NCBI GenBank assembly: GCA_964036665.1
Contig: OZ038527.1
Location: 15,531,835-15,595,834, forward strand
Reading direction: 5' to 3'
DNA: 64,000 nt
DNA from: Gordius sp. MW1
Lineage: Eukaryota; Nematomorpha; Gordioida; Gordea; Gordiidae
The notes below the pieces were generated by a model. The model searched no databases. It was not told where the DNA came from and saw only the letters and a program-made list of their open reading frames with translations. Position numbers and translations under genes: made by a program. This document shows, in pieces, positions 25,301 to 36,900 of this stretch; within the stretch, counting starts at the first letter, position 1, and each line of letters starts with the position of its first letter.

Positions 25301-27892
25301 CTAAGAATATCACCTTTCTCGAGGTCGTAGGTGAATTTTCCAACAAATTGATGAAACAAGACAAACGGACAGTGTAAGTATTTCTAATCACACATAACTC
25401 CTTTTTTCTCCAGCATTTCAACTCACTTTTCTTTTGCTTTTTCAGGTTACTCTTCCTCGAGCGACACTTACCTCCAGGAGCCCTTAATTATAAAGGCGAG
25501 GAATGGCAACCACTTTTCACGTACCGAAATAGTTTGCTACAAAATCTCGAAAACGAATCATACAACAGAATGAGATTTGCATCAGCTTCAACTCCAGCTC
25601 CTCCTTCTAACATGAGTCCCTTACAAGATCATCCCATGATGACCCCTTCGAATTTGTATACTCCCATTAACGTGTCAAACAAGGGCATAATTTGTGAAAG
25701 TAAACACGACAATACGTTTTGATATATTGTTGAGATAAGGATTTTAAATACGATTCCGGTTCGGATTTTGTAAATTGGGCCCTCTTTATAAAATTCATAA
25801 CATGTTTATCTTAATTTTTATGCAAAGATTCCTCGTTGGCCTCGACATCTACTATACTTCACCAAGATTTGCACCCGATTTACGAGCACGAAGAAGAAAT
25901 GGCAGAAATAGGGGAGAAGGACCTTAATATGTAACATAGTTTTTGGCGTGTCTATATTGCATACAAAATTAATGGGCCATTCCATGTCGATTCGTCAAAA
26001 AAGGCGATTTTCCACCGACCATCTCAGATCAGGATAATTTTGGCGAGGGTGTAGGCCTCATTTATTTGAGTAATTTTTGAAAATTTTAGGCCAATACTTT
26101 TTAAGTTATGGACGTTTAAAGGGCCAAAATCACGTTTATTTTTGAAAGTAATTGCGTTATTTACTCAAATTTTGGTGCATTTTGTTCCTAAAAAATTCTC
26201 TTTCGAAATAATTTAACCAAAACCTCAAACTTTTGCGATTAATTTTTTGTGGTCAAATTAGTGAAAAATCTTTAAACATTTATTCTTTAAATGAAATCAC
26301 CAATTTCACAATGTACACTCCTATATGACTCATTATCATATTTCAGTCATAAAAAGTTTGGGAACGGCTACGAGATGGTCAAGAATTCGAAAAATTACAT
26401 TTCCACAAAAAATATTTATAGATGGCGGTATAATAAATTATCACAAGAACATATTATGATGTTAATATATGGTAAATAAATAATTTCGGAATAAAAAACA
26501 ACTTAAATTTTGAACTTTTATCTACGTGATGGGCAAGTAACCGAGTTTGAAAATAAATTAAATTTTAATTAAAAACAAAAATGGTCACAACTAGCAAGCA
26601 ACATTTTTTAAAACAACTTTCATTCTGCATAAATTTTTTATATTTAGCATGGATTATCAGTAAAAAAATAAAAATATATGAGCAATTTTGCCATCATATA
26701 TATTTATTTTTTTTAACCTCACATTAATTTTCATCTACACCTATATCATTTAAGTTAAAATTTAAGATCTAATTTTCAAACTCGGATAATTGCCCATTGC
26801 GCAGAAAAAAGGATCAAAATTTAAGTTTATTTTTATTCCGAAATTATTTATTTACCATATATTCTTTATAAATTTGCAATTTGATAAAAAACAAACATCA
26901 TAATATGTCATTGTGATAATTTATTATACCGCCATCTATAAATATTTTTTGTGGAAATGTAATTTTTCGAATTCTTGACCATCTCGTAGCCATTCCCAAA
27001 CTTTTTATGATTGAAATATGGGTCATAAAGAAGCACTATGTGAAATTGATGATTTCATATAAAGGGTAAATATGTTTTTAAGATTTTTCACTAATTTGAC
27101 AAAAATTAACCACAAAGGTTTGAGGTTTTTAGTTAAATTATTTCGATAGAGAATTTTTAGGAACAAAATGCACCAAAATTTGAGTGAACAACGCGATTAC
27201 TTTCAAAAATATGACAAAAATAGTAAAATTCATAAAACGCTTTTGAACGTGATTTTGGCCCTTAAAACCTTCAGAAATTACTTTAATAAATGAGGCCTAC
27301 ACCCTCACCAAAAATTATCTTGATCTGAAATGGTCGGTCGAAAACGTTTTAATTTGTCATGGAATGGCCCTAATATATGTCAAAATTATCCGTTTTTAAT
27401 TATCAAATTTATTTAAACCGAAGCAACTAAACAGGTAAAAATTAGAGTTTAACACATTTTATTTGTTACACGATCTTTGGATTAAGGAATAAAAGATTTA
27501 CCATTCTATTGGTCATACATAGGTTTTTAGGTACTAACATTTCGCTTGACGAAAACAGTCACTCAGAGAGAACGCCTCACGTGGGAGAGAGTGGAGGAAA
27601 ATTGGGTTATTTACAAATGCATGATCATAGCAATCATTTGCAGCAACAAAGTTTATTCTCCAAGTAAATTATATAATTATAGAAGTTTGCATTGTCCGAC
27701 ATTTATTTTATTAGCCCGTCAAATATCAACGATTTAACTTCGTTCGTTATGAATGTGGATATGGCCCAAGGTGCAGATGAACCCATGCCTTCACTTGATC
27801 AGATACCCCATTACATGGTATGCGTTTGTATTCCATATGACACTTGTTGTATATATTGCTGATCGTAAATTTAATATGTCGTTTAGATGTAA
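16111..27892 (+). CDS. STAG: Cohesin subunit STAG/SA (Scc3 homologue)
   Basis: Encodes the nuclear HEAT-repeat cohesin subunit that binds RAD21 and DNA and is needed for cohesin loading and sister-chromatid cohesion. Exons by reading GT-AG junctions: 16111-16133(?), 16328-16394, 16446-16571, 17068-17241, 18200-18401, 18788-18939, 19170-19243, 19335-19458, 19513-19611, 20099-20251, 21639-21791, 22270-22384, 22636-22745, 22884-22973, 23022-23111, 23303-23506, 23694-24203, 24286-24390, 24653-24844, 24906-25171, 25215-25373, 25446-25699, 25828-25930, 27523-27663, 27715-27817, 27887-27892. All phases agree, giving about 1,264 codons against about 1,230-1,260 in vertebrate STAGs. STAG domain about residues 73-200 ([37 protein letters not shown]). 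Stromalin conserved domain about 260-345 ([44 protein letters not shown]). Later matches include [22 protein letters not shown] and [20 protein letters not shown]. The C-terminus is poorly conserved. VPS16 converges from the other side. First exon and last two codons are uncertain. Confidence 0.95.
16615..16749. mobile_element. Short hAT-like element with GGGCGGGC words, in a STAG intron
   Basis: Ends TAGAGCTTTGCA and TGCAGAGCCTA are imperfect inverted repeats. Flanks GTTAACAC (16607-16614) and GTTAATAA (16750-16757) look like an 8-bp target duplication with two mismatches. The interior is rich in GGGCGGGC and GGCCGGGG words in an otherwise AT-rich intron. Confidence 0.55.
16780..16934 (-). 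mobile_element. Truncated copy of the GGGCGTAGCC element family
   Basis: Reading on the minus strand, it begins CCGTGGGCGTAGCCGGG, followed by a G-run and GGCGGCTGGCC, then blocks shared with 39422-40048 and 53071-53170 (the equivalents of GGGGCAATAATGATTTAG and AAATTTTAGCCATGATTTTA). The far terminus is not recognisable. Confidence 0.55.
20492..21446. mobile_element. 955-bp inverted-repeat element with TA target duplication, in a STAG intron
   Basis: Long terminal inverted repeats of at least 265 bp start CAGCGTTTCTCTATTTGTTTG and end with the complement. The dinucleotide TA flanks both sides (20490-20491, 21447-21448), as in Tc1/mariner-type insertion. A second, diverged copy of the inner arm sequence (AGAAATTTGTCAATTTTTTGCC) lies within. 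No ORF; non-autonomous. Confidence 0.8.
25828..27892 (+). CDS. STAG: STAG C-terminal exons flanking a 1.4-kb transposon intron
   Basis: Exons 25828-25930 ([15 protein letters not shown]), 27523-27663 ([17 protein letters not shown]), 27715-27817 ([19 protein letters not shown]) and a terminal ATG-TAA (27887-27892) keep one frame and fit the acidic, low-complexity tail expected of STAG proteins. The 1.6-kb intron between the first two holds a large inverted-repeat element. If the last splice is not used, translation would run 17 codons into the intron before a stop. Assignment rests on phase and splice consensus, since this tail is not conserved. Confidence 0.65.
25974..27370. mobile_element. 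1.4-kb foldback element (GGGCCATTCCATG termini), in a STAG intron
   Basis: Starts GGGCCATTCCATGTCGATTC and ends in the complement. The arms pair over nearly the whole length with mismatches and small indels, leaving a short AT-rich centre near 26600-26700. TAAT occurs directly outside both ends (25970-25973 and 27371-27374), a likely 4-bp target duplication. The only ORF inside is short and not protein-like. Superfamily undetermined. Confidence 0.75.
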
Positions 27893-27947
27893 GACGTGGT
27901 AACTGAACACAACGAAGAAGATGGAAAAACTTGCAAACACCTTTTAA

Positions 27948-30900
27948 TTATTTTTTTAATTGCATCCTGTACAGTTGTATCTTTTCCTTAATTTTTCGTT
28001 TTTCGTCGTCATTGGCATATATTTTTGATATATCCTCTAATTTTTCTATACTCTTCTGTTGGTAAGCCATTTCACACGCTTTATCTACCAACCCAACTTT
28101 TAAGTAGTATTGTACCTATTTACATGTAACGTGCGTATTATAATTAAAATTAATTTTAATAAATCTTCATACTTTGTTCTCATTTTCTACGCGGGTTATA
28201 TACTTCATGGCCTGTTCGTTCGCTCCATTCTTAAGGCAGACATCAACGAAGGGTTCATAACCTATCGGAGATTTTTTTAAGTTTGAAAATCGTTCGAGCT
28301 CGCTCCATTCCTTAATTTCCCCCAAAACTCCTATTTTTAGCCACCAATACCTATAATCATGTGAATGTTAAATGAAAGCCTAAAAACAGTTACTGTTTAT
28401 CTGACATTTTAAATTCTTTTTTCAGATCATCACACATTTTATACTCTTTATGCTTTACCAGGAGGCTCATGGTGTCATAAAGTGAACCTTTTTCGCAAAT
28501 AATTCCCATCCCCTTAAATTGGTTTTGATATTTCAAAAGTTTTATATGTTCCATGGTGTGTTTGGTAAGAAAGTCTTGAGACGAACTCTGGAAACATTGT
28601 GCGATCACCTTAGATAAACATACCAATTTATGTTGTATATTAAAAATTTTGTATCTTAAAATTGTGTAGTATATTTACTTGATAGTGTTCTATTTTTTGG
28701 GACAAAGAAGTCCCATCCATGTTTTTATTTAATAACGTAGAAGCCATGGCCTGGTGATTTTTCAATCGTTTATAATATTTCAATTGGTTTTGTAGGATGT
28801 GTTCGTGAGAGAAATTTATCGTTATTTTGTTACTGTTTTGCTTCAATGGTGTACCAGAATTAAGAGATAAGAAATAATGGCAAAATCGCGGAAATAATTT
28901 TTTTGCAGCTTCCGGTCCCTCCTCGATGATCTCTATAGTTTTATCGTTTACATTCAACGAATCGACCAATTTTTCTTTGCGATTTGAATGAACAAGCTTC
29001 AAAAAGACCAAAAAAATTAACTCTGGATCAGGTATAATTAATGCTGAAGTTTTTTGGCGAGTTGTGCCAATATCATCCGTTTTGTTGCTAGTAGCACTTA
29101 CCATGCAAGCTTGCTTCAGTGCTTCGGAAATTTTACCCATCCTTACCAAGAGATTGACCCTATCTTTCAAGTTTGTTTCATACTCTAAGAGATGTCCCGC
29201 CAACTCCGGTCTCCCAGCTTCTAAAGCATGACACGCAATTTCGCTGTAACGAATCCCAGGTGAGGGGCCCAACTTTGAAGATATTATTGTAGAAAGTTCG
29301 CGATCATTTAATTGAAGTTGTCCAGCCTGGAAGACAAATATTATTTATTAATGTAGTAAAATCCAATATAATTTCGATCCATGGCTCTATGCCGGCTCAT
29401 TAATTTAATATATTTTATAATCATTTTTAAATATATATGAAAAGTGTAAATTATGTTTAAAATAATTCGTTAAGTTTTATACCTTATAACAAGCCCAATT
29501 ACTTAGAACTCTGCTGGTGGACGCAGCATCCTTATTCGAGTTACCGGTATATTCACTAATTTCGACGGCCAAAGCGAACTGGCGTCGATTTATGAGTCTC
29601 GTTAGGATGATTTCCAAGCCCCATTGGTCGCCGCCTTCCTTCGCTTGGTTGTGCAATGTTTGGGCACTTATGTACTGATTGAAGGTTAATGGGATGGATG
29701 CGGTAGAGCTGTGGCGAATCGCATTTAAAACTCGTATTAATTGAATGATCCGGGTTAAATCAACTATTTTAACGTCATACGGTAAATTGGAGACATCCTT
29801 GAGCAGAGCCCGCCCGAAAGAGACAGCCCGGAGGAGCATTTTTTGCTTGGGGACGTCGAATTCTTGCAAAGCCGCGTCTAGGCAAGTCTCGAAGGCGGCC
29901 TTTAGGGATTGGCCGCTGCAACAACGCAAAGTGCTCAAATACTCGTCAGCACGTTTGGTGTCGTTCGACTCGAACATAGCTTGCGAAGCGTCAACAACTA
30001 AAGCAGCCGGGCATACGCTGCCTATCCTAAAAATTTGGGTAACACTGGCGGGCACCATTTGAAGAAAGATGTTGGTGTAGCGAGTTAAAATGCGGCAGCC
30101 ATCGAGTTCGGAGATGACTGCATAGGTGGGAGGAGAAATGTCGTGTTCACTCTCTAAACTCACTGGTATTACGCTACACGCTTTCATATCTTTATCATCA
30201 CCCATTTGAGGTGGCCAGCATAAAAGGTTCAAGTGAGTGGCGCGTTGATTAGTTATCACGAGAGCGTAATTTCCGCACCAATTTATCTGGAGTGGAGTTG
30301 CGTTGTCGTTGGATCCTATGGCTGCAAAAATAATGTAAAAATCATCCATTAAATATATACACCCTTCGGGCGTAACTGGGGGCTTCGCCCCCAGACCCCC
30401 TTGGGGGCTTCGCCCCCAAACCCCCTGCTGGGGGTACGCCCCCCAAACCCCCATCTCCTGGGGGCTCCGCCCCCAGACCCCCGGAGAAGGGAGAGAAGGG
30501 AAGGGGGGGGGGGGAAGGGAAGAGGGGACGACTCATCTATTCTACGTATAACTGTAGCATATTTGCTATGCGATTTATGGGCGAGAAAGGTGTGAAGGGG
30601 CGAGAATGCCTATAGGTGGTAGGATAATTGCTAGGGTTTCCCCCTTGACTACTCCCATGCTAGTTACACAACATAAAAATCTACTTTTTTGTAAAAAAAA
30701 ATAAAATTCATTTAAATTTAAACCCTCAACTTTACTCGCCGTTTTATAACGTATGTTTTGCATGTGATAAAAATTTGAAGAAAAAGATAGTGTTTTTTTA
30801 ATTTGGCAGAAGCTGGCTATGTAACAAGGGATTGTTTTGTAAAATGAAATGTGAACATTAAAATAATCAAATATAATTTAAAAATTCTATTATTAATTCA

Positions 30901-33900
30901 AAAATCCATATTGTCGTAAAGAATGTTTCCAGTTATAACAACAATTATCCTCGTCTAGGTTAGGCTTTCTTTAGTGTATTACTAATTTTATATTAATTTA
31001 TTTGCTAAAATATAAAAGGCAAGGAGGGGGTTATAAAAATAACCAGGTCAATTGATGAACCTTAAATTAAATTCTGGCTACTACTATTAATATAAAACTA
31101 TTGGTATTCTCTTCCATATATAAATCTTTTCAATATCCATGTAAATATGATGACGTATTATGCATGTTTAATGTTATTACTACATACTAAACTCGGCATA
31201 AATAAATATACGCCCGAGAATGCCAATATTGTGAAATAATCTTCATCTCCTCCACTCCCGCCCCCTAGCGGTGGGCGGATAAGAGAGTAAGATAGGGGTA
31301 GGGGTTTAACCTTGGCATAGCGCCATTGAAAAAAAAATCAATATAAAATGACGAAGGAATAATTTCCCCCTTTCCCCTTTTAATTGCTATATAATAATAA
31401 TTCTAATATATTGATTATCTAGTTGTAATTTTCAATTATGACAACTGCAATTTCAAACCTAAATATTAGGTTAATTTTAAGTGTTAGAAAATAGTTTCAA
31501 TTAAAATAACAACAGGCGGAAATTAGAAATAATAAAATTAATTAATCAACTTTTTAATAATAATAGAGAATTGGATTGCCTGTTACGACCGCACATCTAA
31601 AAATGATAAAATTTAATAACTTACTTTTGGTTAATGTAAAATGTTATTAAATTGGGATAATTCCTATTGTGGCTTATAATAAAAATTTTTGAAAATAAAA
31701 TTTAAATATATAAAAATGCGTTAGATATTAAAGAATATGACTTTTAAAAATAAGGTGTAATAATAATTAGATTTATTAATAAGATATCTAAAAATAAAAT
31801 AGTATAGATATTCAAAAATGTTATAAGGCATTTTTTTCATTGGTCAGCAGCCAGGACAGGGTAGAGGTGGTTATAAATTCATAATAGTCAAAAAAACGAA
31901 AAAATAATTTTCGAATCACATTTTGGCCAATGGTCATTTTTTTTATTGGTCAGCAGCCAGGACACGGTAAAATTGAATATAAATTTATAAGAGTCAAAAC
32001 AAAAAATTTTCGAATCACATTTTGGCCAATGATCATTTTTTTCATTGGTCAGCACCCAAAGGACGGCCAAAACGTCTTATTATCAATGGTAGTAACAAGA
32101 ACAATCATAATAGTCGAAAAAAACGAAAAAATAAACTTGGATTCACATTTTGGCCAATGGTCATTTTTTCCATCGGTGAGCAGCCAACGGACGGCCAAAA
32201 AGTCATAATAACATTGGTAGTAACAGGAACAATCATAATAATCAAAAAAAAACGAAAAAAATAATTCCGATTCACATTTTGGCCAATGGTCATTTTTTTC
32301 ATTGGTCAGCACCCAAAGGACGGCCAAAACGTCTTATTATCAATGGTAGTAAGAACAATCATATAATCAAAAAATAACGAAAAAATAAACTTGGATTCAC
32401 ATTTTGGCCAATGGTCATTTTTTCCATCGGTCAGCAGCCAACGGACGGCCAAAAAGTCATAATAGCAATGGTAGTATAACAGGAACAATCATAATAGTCG
32501 AAAAAATAAACTTGGATTCACATTTTGGCCAATGGTCATTTTTTTCCATTGGTCAGTAGCCAACGGACGGCCAAAAAGTCTTATTATCAATGGGAGTAAC
32601 AGGAACAATCATAATAGTCGAAAAAAAACGAAAAAATAAACTTGGATTCACATTTTGGCCAATGGTCATTTTTTTCATTGGTCAGCACCCAACGGACGGC
32701 CAAAAAGTCATAATAGCAATGGTAGTAACAAGAACAATCATAAGAGTCAAAAAAACTCCGGGATTCGAACCCAAAAACTGGTTAAATTAACAAAAATTAA
32801 AAGTAAACAAAACAAGACATTCGGTGCGTGACATCCACGTTCGGTGCGGACGCCGAATAGCGGACGCCGAATAGGCGGACAAACAAAATGGAAAGTGAGC
32901 CCATAAATTGCATAGCAATTAAAAGTGTTTTTTGTCAATGTGCGATAAACCTGCGAAAGTATTGGCCCTAGTCTTATAAAAAATTCCCAAACCAAACGGT
33001 TAGTTAATAAAGCATAAATTTTGCACATTAATTAAATAATCAAACTGAAATATAATTTAGTTGAAACAAGAGCTGTTTAAGTTTATTTTAGATACCAAGT
33101 AATTCAATAAAATATGTTTGCAAAAGTAACTAGTTCACAATCGCATTTAAAAACAGAATTATTTTAAGTTTAAGTCCTAATTTTACAAAAGTAACGCGTT
33201 AAAGCCCAATTTAAAATGTTATAATTGGCAAATTTATCTTTTTATGCCAAATCTAATACTTAATTCTAACAATGAAAAATTTATTGTGATGCGTTTTATT
33301 CTAAATTTATCATTACACTTTAATTAAATATTTGAATTAAAAAACAGTCTACCCTAATTTAGTTTATACCTTTTAAATTAGATTTTAATATTGAACCAGG
33401 ATTCAAACTGGAAAATTAGGCCGGTATCATCTGATGGCTAAAAAACCAGTCCTTAATTTCGTTGGCGTCATATAGATGTTAGAATATATTTTAAAATGTT
33501 TCCATTGATTGTTGAAATGAAAGACATTATTAAAACGCAGTAATTTAATTTCACTAAACTCCCCCCCCCCCTATTGTCGCTATATCGTAAAAAATTATCA
33601 TTTTGCCCCTTCCTAAAGCATTATCCTCTAATTCAAATCCTGGCTACGCACATGTCTAAAAGTGAAAAATGGTTAAAAATTGATCTGTTATTTAATAAAC
33701 AGCAAAAATTACAAATATTTTCATATTGCTTGGTCAAAGGTTGGATTGAATCATCGCTCAGGTTAAATTCCTCCATACTGCTATTATTAAGATCACATTC
33801 TGCGATTTTGATCAACGTCGGGAGTCCAATCACTTCATCGTTGAAGGTTATCATACCGATCCATAACACTTTAGTGTCGGTCAAAATGAATACTTTGCTT

Positions 33901-36900
33901 TGGTCCACACTAAGTTTACAGGAGAGGAAGGATTTATATTCTTTCGAGACCGAAATATATACTTTTTCCTTGTGTCCCAATCGATTGTACATATAAAAAC
34001 CATTCTCACGGGCGATTAGAAGATTCGGGCTATTGTTCTGCATAATTTCAGGGCATAAATTAAGTAATGCCGCAAATGAGAAAAATAAATAAAATTGCAA
34101 TATATTATTAAAAGCTTAAAAGCATTATTAATTGTTCTTTTTTGGCATCGATCTTATTTGGGTATGGCTTAAATGTATGATCAAGGGTTTAATGCTAAGT
34201 TAATAAATTTAAAAACTATATTTGGCCACTGGGCGTGGGACTTTTGGCAAAAATTCACAATTTGACAGTGACGTGAATGATGAATAATCTTTTTACACAC
34301 CCTATCAAGCAGGATGTGCCACAGAGGAATTTCGTCATTATCGGGGATGAAACAGGAGGAACTGTGGCGGCTACATGGTATCATTGAAGCTTGGGAGAGG
34401 GAGGGCGAATTTGTGGTGGATTCGAAAAAGTGTTCCAACCTAACATTATCCTGCTCAAGGTTCAGGGTAAAGTAAAGCTTATTTTGCAGTGTTTGGGAAG
34501 ATTGGTAATTGTTGGTGCTTATTTGAACGAACACGGCCATCGCTGTTTGAGTAGTTAGGGCGGGTGCCGATTTTAACGATGACCCTAGCTTAGTCTTAGC
34601 CTTAATGATATGGTTCGGACTTTCTTTGCGTACATAATGTGTGAAGCAACAATCAATGATTTTGGCTGTGGAATTAGCGCTCCCCTTAGCGTCAGGGATG
34701 TGTAGGATGTTCGAAAAATTAAAGCTCCTCTTGAAATTTCCGAACATATCGTAAATCAGGAGTGTACCATCTTCCTGCGCACAAACTAAATTTTCACTCT
34801 CCAACGAAGTCCACCCCATAAATATAATTTTACCATTGTTCCATCTTCGTGAGAGATTAAAATAAAATATATGTAAACGGTCAATAAAACATAAATTTTT
34901 TAGCTAAGCCTGAAACAATTTTAACTTAATTAGCATTATAGCAAAAAGATTTCTATATGCTATAATTCCATTAACATTATTAAATGTACAATATTAAATA
35001 GGATAGAGCATTGGCGTAGCCAAGGGGAGGCGTAAATGAAAAAAAAATTTCAATGCAAAAACCCTTAAAAATTAAAAAAATATCTTTTGCCCCTCCCTAA
35101 TTGAACTTTAAAACGTTCACACCCCCCCCCCCCCTAATCCAAAACCAGGCTAAGCCCATGGGATAGAGTCGTAGGTCGGTGATTTAAAATACAAACGATG
35201 CCAATAGACCAATCAAACGTTTCTTGTTTTTTAAAACTACGCCTCTGGATTTCAAATCGAATCAAATATTTTTGGTATTCGATTCGAATATTATATTTAA
35301 ATAAATATTCGATATGAGATTCGTCGAATTTTAAAATAATGATTCGAAATTTTTTTAATTATTAAATATCGCATTAATTTATTAATACATTAAAAAAATT
35401 TATTTTTAAAAATGCAAAGATTGAATATAAAAACATTAGAAGCGAAAAGGATAAAATATCCAATATTTCTGAAACATGAAGAATTGTTTTTTAATCAGTT
35501 TTTGTGTGTTAGATAAAAAAAACTTTTACAATGATCGTAGTAATTTATTATGTGTGAAATGGTCCAAAACCATTAACTAATTCTTCTTCTGTAAATTATC
35601 TAAATTTAACATGGTCTCTAGTTAAAAATTTCGGTTAATTGGCGTTAATTAAAGTTTACTGATTATTTAGTTTGCGGTACTCGTGCAACGCATTATCTTG
35701 TTTAATTATTATTCTGTAATGTAATGTATTTAATTAAGATCTCGGCATTTAAAATTAATGCATAAAAAAATATATTGTATATAATTAAAAACACGGTTCA
35801 ACAAGAAAAATAGGTCTTTATGGGTTGAAAACATCATATTTGACAATATGCCAAAAAAGCATCGGGTTATGGGCGAAACAGATAATTAAAAAACCCTTAG
35901 GCAAACCACGAGTATAAATTTAATTTTTTCTCTATAGGTCAAGATTTTAAAATATTTGCTGACAAAGTTTCCAAAAACAGTGAAATTGGAGTTTTTAAAA
36001 AGTGAATAACTTGCAAATAATGGGTAACATTTAAATTTCAAAAATGATTTATAATAGGGGAGAGGAATTTATTAAATCCTTGTTAATTTAATAAACATCC
36101 AATAATTATAAATCGGATCATTATAAAAACAAACCTTTGTTTAGAAAAAACACAAAAAAAATCGAATTAACTTGGTAACGGGCTTTTAATGAGCCTTACG
36201 TATATCTAGACACGGCCCAAGCCCGTTAAGTTATATTATTTTAACAGAAGCCCATCCAAGTCCGGCCCAGGCTTTTAGGCCCATTCGAGGATCGAGCCGC
36301 GCAGGTTTCTAGTAGTAGTAGTAGTAGATAAACAACAACACGCACTTAAATCCTAGCGTTAAAGAGAAGGAGGGCGAACTTAAGTCTGAGATCGAGATAA
36401 ATATATATCAAAAATTAATAGAGCTAAGGTAAATAATTTATTAATGGATCTCTCTTCTTTATTGATTAAACTCATCTAACGATTGATTTGCAATTTATTG
36501 ACGCATTAACCCTGTCAGCAAATATTTTAGAAATTTAACTAATAGGAAAAAACTAAAAATATATTTTTGTTCTCGGTAAAAAACTCTACTTTGCCGGTTT
36601 AATTTATAAGTTCATTATTTGTTGACCAGTCTAATTTATGTTAAAGTATGATGGATAAGTACAAAAAACTTTAAACACGGATTGCGCTAAAATTTTAGCA
36701 AATATATTAGAGATTTTCTGGAAGCTGAAGTCCATATTATATGTTAAAAACAATTTTTAATAGATTCTGTGTATGCTTATAAAATTTAAATTCAATGAAA
36801 AGAAAAATAGTGATTTGCGGAAAGATAAAATAGTCTAATTATATTCGTCTTGTCTAAAATAAATTTAAAGTAAATAATTTTTTGAATCCTTTTTGAAGAT

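Noticed and set aside
29745-30062. 105-codon plus-strand ORF opposite VPS16 exon 5
   Set aside because: Antisense shadow of a well-supported VPS16 exon.
30342-30595. Gly/Pro-rich ORFs on both strands over the GC cluster
   Set aside because: Produced by repeated GGGGGC words; they extend a real VPS16 exon ORF past its splice acceptor.
32750-32775. tRNA suggested by GGGATTCGAACCC
   Set aside because: Only the B-box-like motif is present; no paired acceptor or D arm.
31888-32790. Several 60-93-codon ORFs in the tandem array
   Set aside because: Repeated versions of the same phrase in all frames; they follow the array unit and lack any codon-use signal.
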